Part shown: positions 4,650 through 6,312 of the stretch, in pieces
Layout: each line of letters starts with the position of its first letter
Numbering within the stretch: the stretch's first letter is position 1
Source: CANKBT01 sp038236005
GTDB taxonomy: Bacteria; Actinomycetota; Actinomycetes; Mycobacteriales; SCTD01
Direction of reading: 5' to 3'
Assembly (NCBI GenBank): GCA_038236005.1
Contig: JBBSTI010000171.1
Span: 1-6,312 of the forward strand
DNA length: 6,312 bases
The notes under the pieces: generated by a model
Databases searched by the model: none
Seen by the model: only the letters and a program-made list of their open reading frames with translations
Told to the model about the DNA's origin: nothing
Made by a program: the position numbers and the translations under genes

Positions 4650-6312
4650 GTGGCAGGTGACCGGAACGTCAGCCAGAGCGACCTGATGGCCCAGGTCGGG
4701 CATCTCGAGCAGGAGGTGTCCGTGCTCCGCCGCAGGTTGTCCGAGTCGCCGCGGCAGGTCCGGGCGCTCGAGGAGCGACTCGCCGAGGTGCAGAGCGGCC
4801 TGGCTTCGACGACCGGGCAGAACGACCGGCTCGTCGCCACGCTCCGGGAGGCGCGCGACCAGATCGTCACGCTGAAAGAGGAGGTCGAGCGCCTCGCCCA
4901 GCCGCCGAGCGGCTACGGCACCTACCTCACGACGCACGAGGACGGCACCGTCGACATCTTCACCGGTGGTCGCAAGCTGCGGGTCGCCTGCTCGCCGGAG
5001 GTCACGGTCGCCGACCTGCGCCGCGGCCAGGAGGTCATGCTCAACGAGGCGATGAACGTCGTGCTCGCGCTGGACTTCGTCGAGCAGGGTGACGTCGTCA
5101 CGCTCAAGGAGCTGCTCGAGGGCGGCACCCGCGCCCTCGTCGTCGGGCACACGGACGAGACCAAGGTCGTCATGCTCGCCGACTCGCTGCTGGACGGCCC
5201 GCTCAAGGCCGGTGACTCGCTCATGGTCGACACCCGGAGCGGTTATGCGTACGAGAAGATCCCCAAGTCCGAGGTCGAAGAGCTCGTCCTGGAAGAAGTG
5301 CCCGACATCGACTACAGCGCGATCGGTGGGCTGGCCGCACAGATCGAGCAGATCCGCGACGCCGTCGAGCTGCCGTTCCTGCACAAGGAGCTGTTCGTCG
5401 AGCACCAGCTGCGCCCGCCGAAAGGCGTGCTGCTCTACGGCCCGCCCGGCTGCGGCAAGACGCTGATCGCGAAAGCGGTCGCGAACAGCCTGGCCAAGAA
5501 GGTCGCCGAGGTGACCGGCAAGCCCGAGGGGCGCAGCTTCTTCCTCAACATCAAGGGTCCTGAGCTGCTCAACAAATATGTCGGCGAGACCGAGCGCCAC
5601 ATCCGGCTGGTCTTCCAGCGGGCCCGCGAGAAGGCGTCCGAGGGCGTGCCGGTCATCGTGTTCTTCGACGAGATGGACTCGATCTTCCGTACGCGTGGGT
5701 CGGGTGTCTCGAGCGATGTCGAGACGACGATCGTGCCGCAGCTGCTCGCCGAGATCGACGGCGTCGAGACGCTGGAGAACGTGGTCGTCATCGGCGCCTC
5801 CAACCGCGAGGACATGATCGACCCGGCCATCCTGCGGCCCGGCCGGCTCGACGTGAAGATCAAGATCGAGCGGCCCGACGCGGAAGCCGCGACCGACATC
5901 TTCGCCAAGTACATCGTCACCGCCCTGCCGCTGCACGACGACGATCTCAAGGCTCACGACGGTTCCCGCGAGGACACCGTCGAGGCGATGATCCAGGGCG
6001 TGGTCGCCCGGATCTACACCGAGGCCGAGGAGAACCGGTTCCTGGAAGTCACGTACGCCAACGGTGACAAGGAGGTCCTCTACTTCAAGGACTTCAACTC
6101 CGGCGCCATGATCGAGAACATCGTCGGCCGCGCCAAGAAGATGGCCATCAAAGACGTCCTCGACATCGGCCAGAAGGGGCTGCGCATGCAGCACCTGCTT
6201 GAGGCCTGCGTGGACGAGTTCAAGGAGAACGAGGACCTGCCCAACACCACCAACCCCGACGACTGGGCGCGGATCTCGGGCAAGAAGGGGGAGCGGATCG
6301 TCTACATCCGCA
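4650..6312 (+). CDS. arc: Proteasome-associated AAA ATPase ARC/Mpa (C-terminus cut by window edge)
   Basis: This is the hexameric AAA ATPase of the Pup-proteasome system (ARC; Mpa in mycobacteria). It captures pupylated proteins through N-terminal coiled coils, unfolds them with ATP and threads them into the 20S proteasome. Of the protein, 554 residues are visible. An N-terminal coiled coil covers about 12-85, an OB-type double domain about 88-210, and the AAA module starts near 222 (DYSAIGGLAAQIEQI). Walker A is GPPGCGKT (264-271), the pore loop KYVG is at 309-312, Walker B FFDEMD at 338-343, sensor-1 Asn385 in GASN, and the arginine-finger segment RPGR at 396-399. All catalytic residues expected are present. 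Family members are about 580-610 residues, so roughly 30-50 residues are missing, including the C-terminal tail that docks on the proteasome. The GTG at 4650 is set by the Shine-Dalgarno. dop, pup and prcBA are expected to the right. Confidence 0.97.
   Translation, partial: MAGDRNVSQSDLMAQVGHLEQEVSVLRRRLSESPRQVRALEERLAEVQSGLASTTGQNDRLVATLREARDQIVTLKEEVERLAQPPSGYGTYLTTHEDGTVDIFTGGRKLRVACSPEVTVADLRRGQEVMLNEAMNVVLALDFVEQGDVVTLKELLEGGTRALVVGHTDETKVVMLADSLLDGPLKAGDSLMVDTRSGYAYEKIPKSEVEELVLEEVPDIDYSAIGGLAAQIEQIRDAVELPFLHKELFVEHQLRPPKGVLLYGPPGCGKTLIAKAVANSLAKKVAEVTGKPEGRSFFLNIKGPELLNKYVGETERHIRLVFQRAREKASEGVPVIVFFDEMDSIFRTRGSGVSSDVETTIVPQLLAEIDGVETLENVVVIGASNREDMIDPAILRPGRLDVKIKIERPDAEAATDIFAKYIVTALPLHDDDLKAHDGSREDTVEAMIQGVVARIYTEAEENRFLEVTYANGDKEVLYFKDFNSGAMIENIVGRAKKMAIKDVLDIGQKGLRMQHLLEACVDEFKENEDLPNTTNPDDWARISGKKGERIVYIR

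Noticed and set aside
4365..6194. A 609-codon open frame on the minus strand, opposite ARC
   Set aside because: It is the antisense of a gene with all catalytic motifs intact. Its product is rich in Asp, Leu, Val and His with no recognisable domain, as expected from high-GC antisense frames.

Overview
The window is high-GC DNA with a strong G/C bias at third codon positions and frequent GTG starts. It encodes a proteasome-associated AAA ATPase (ARC/Mpa) next to a TrmI-type tRNA methyltransferase. This points to an actinobacterium; I cannot name the genus. From memory of Mycobacterium tuberculosis, mpa (Rv2115c), trmI (Rv2118c) and a RecB-like nuclease (Rv2119) also lie close together there, so this looks like a conserved actinobacterial neighbourhood.

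Layout. Two genes read leftward: a RecB-family nuclease with an apparent Fe-S cysteine set (636-1532), then an ABC transporter ATPase of the MacB/LolD/FtsE type (1-510), cut by the left edge. A 170-bp divergent spacer follows. Rightward come an unrecognised 126-residue protein (1703-2083), an M50 site-2 protease with a C-terminal CBS region (2093-3205), a tRNA (adenine-58-N1) methyltransferase (3259-4170), a probable 40-residue single-span membrane protein (4416-4538) and ARC/Mpa (4650 to the right edge, about the last 30-50 residues missing).

The most unusual structure is in the 479-nt gap between the methyltransferase and ARC. Three inverted repeats are spaced exactly 62 bp apart centre to centre. 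Each begins with the same 15-base left arm, GGTGATCTTGGCGCC. The right arms and loops vary but still pair, and one closing base pair covaries. Two further hairpin-capable inverted repeats lie between this array and the ARC promoter region.

How the genes may work together. ARC unfolds pupylated proteins and feeds them to the 20S proteasome; dop, pup, prcB, prcA and pafA would be expected beyond the right edge. The methyltransferase modifies tRNA, the M50 protein cleaves membrane-embedded substrates, and the nuclease belongs to a DNA-processing family. A functional link between these and ARC is not visible in the sequence beyond shared position. Several genes lack a Shine-Dalgarno sequence and have a -10-like hexamer 6-8 nt before the start codon, suggesting leaderless transcripts. 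ARC is different: it has a strong GGAGGTGA and a short leader.
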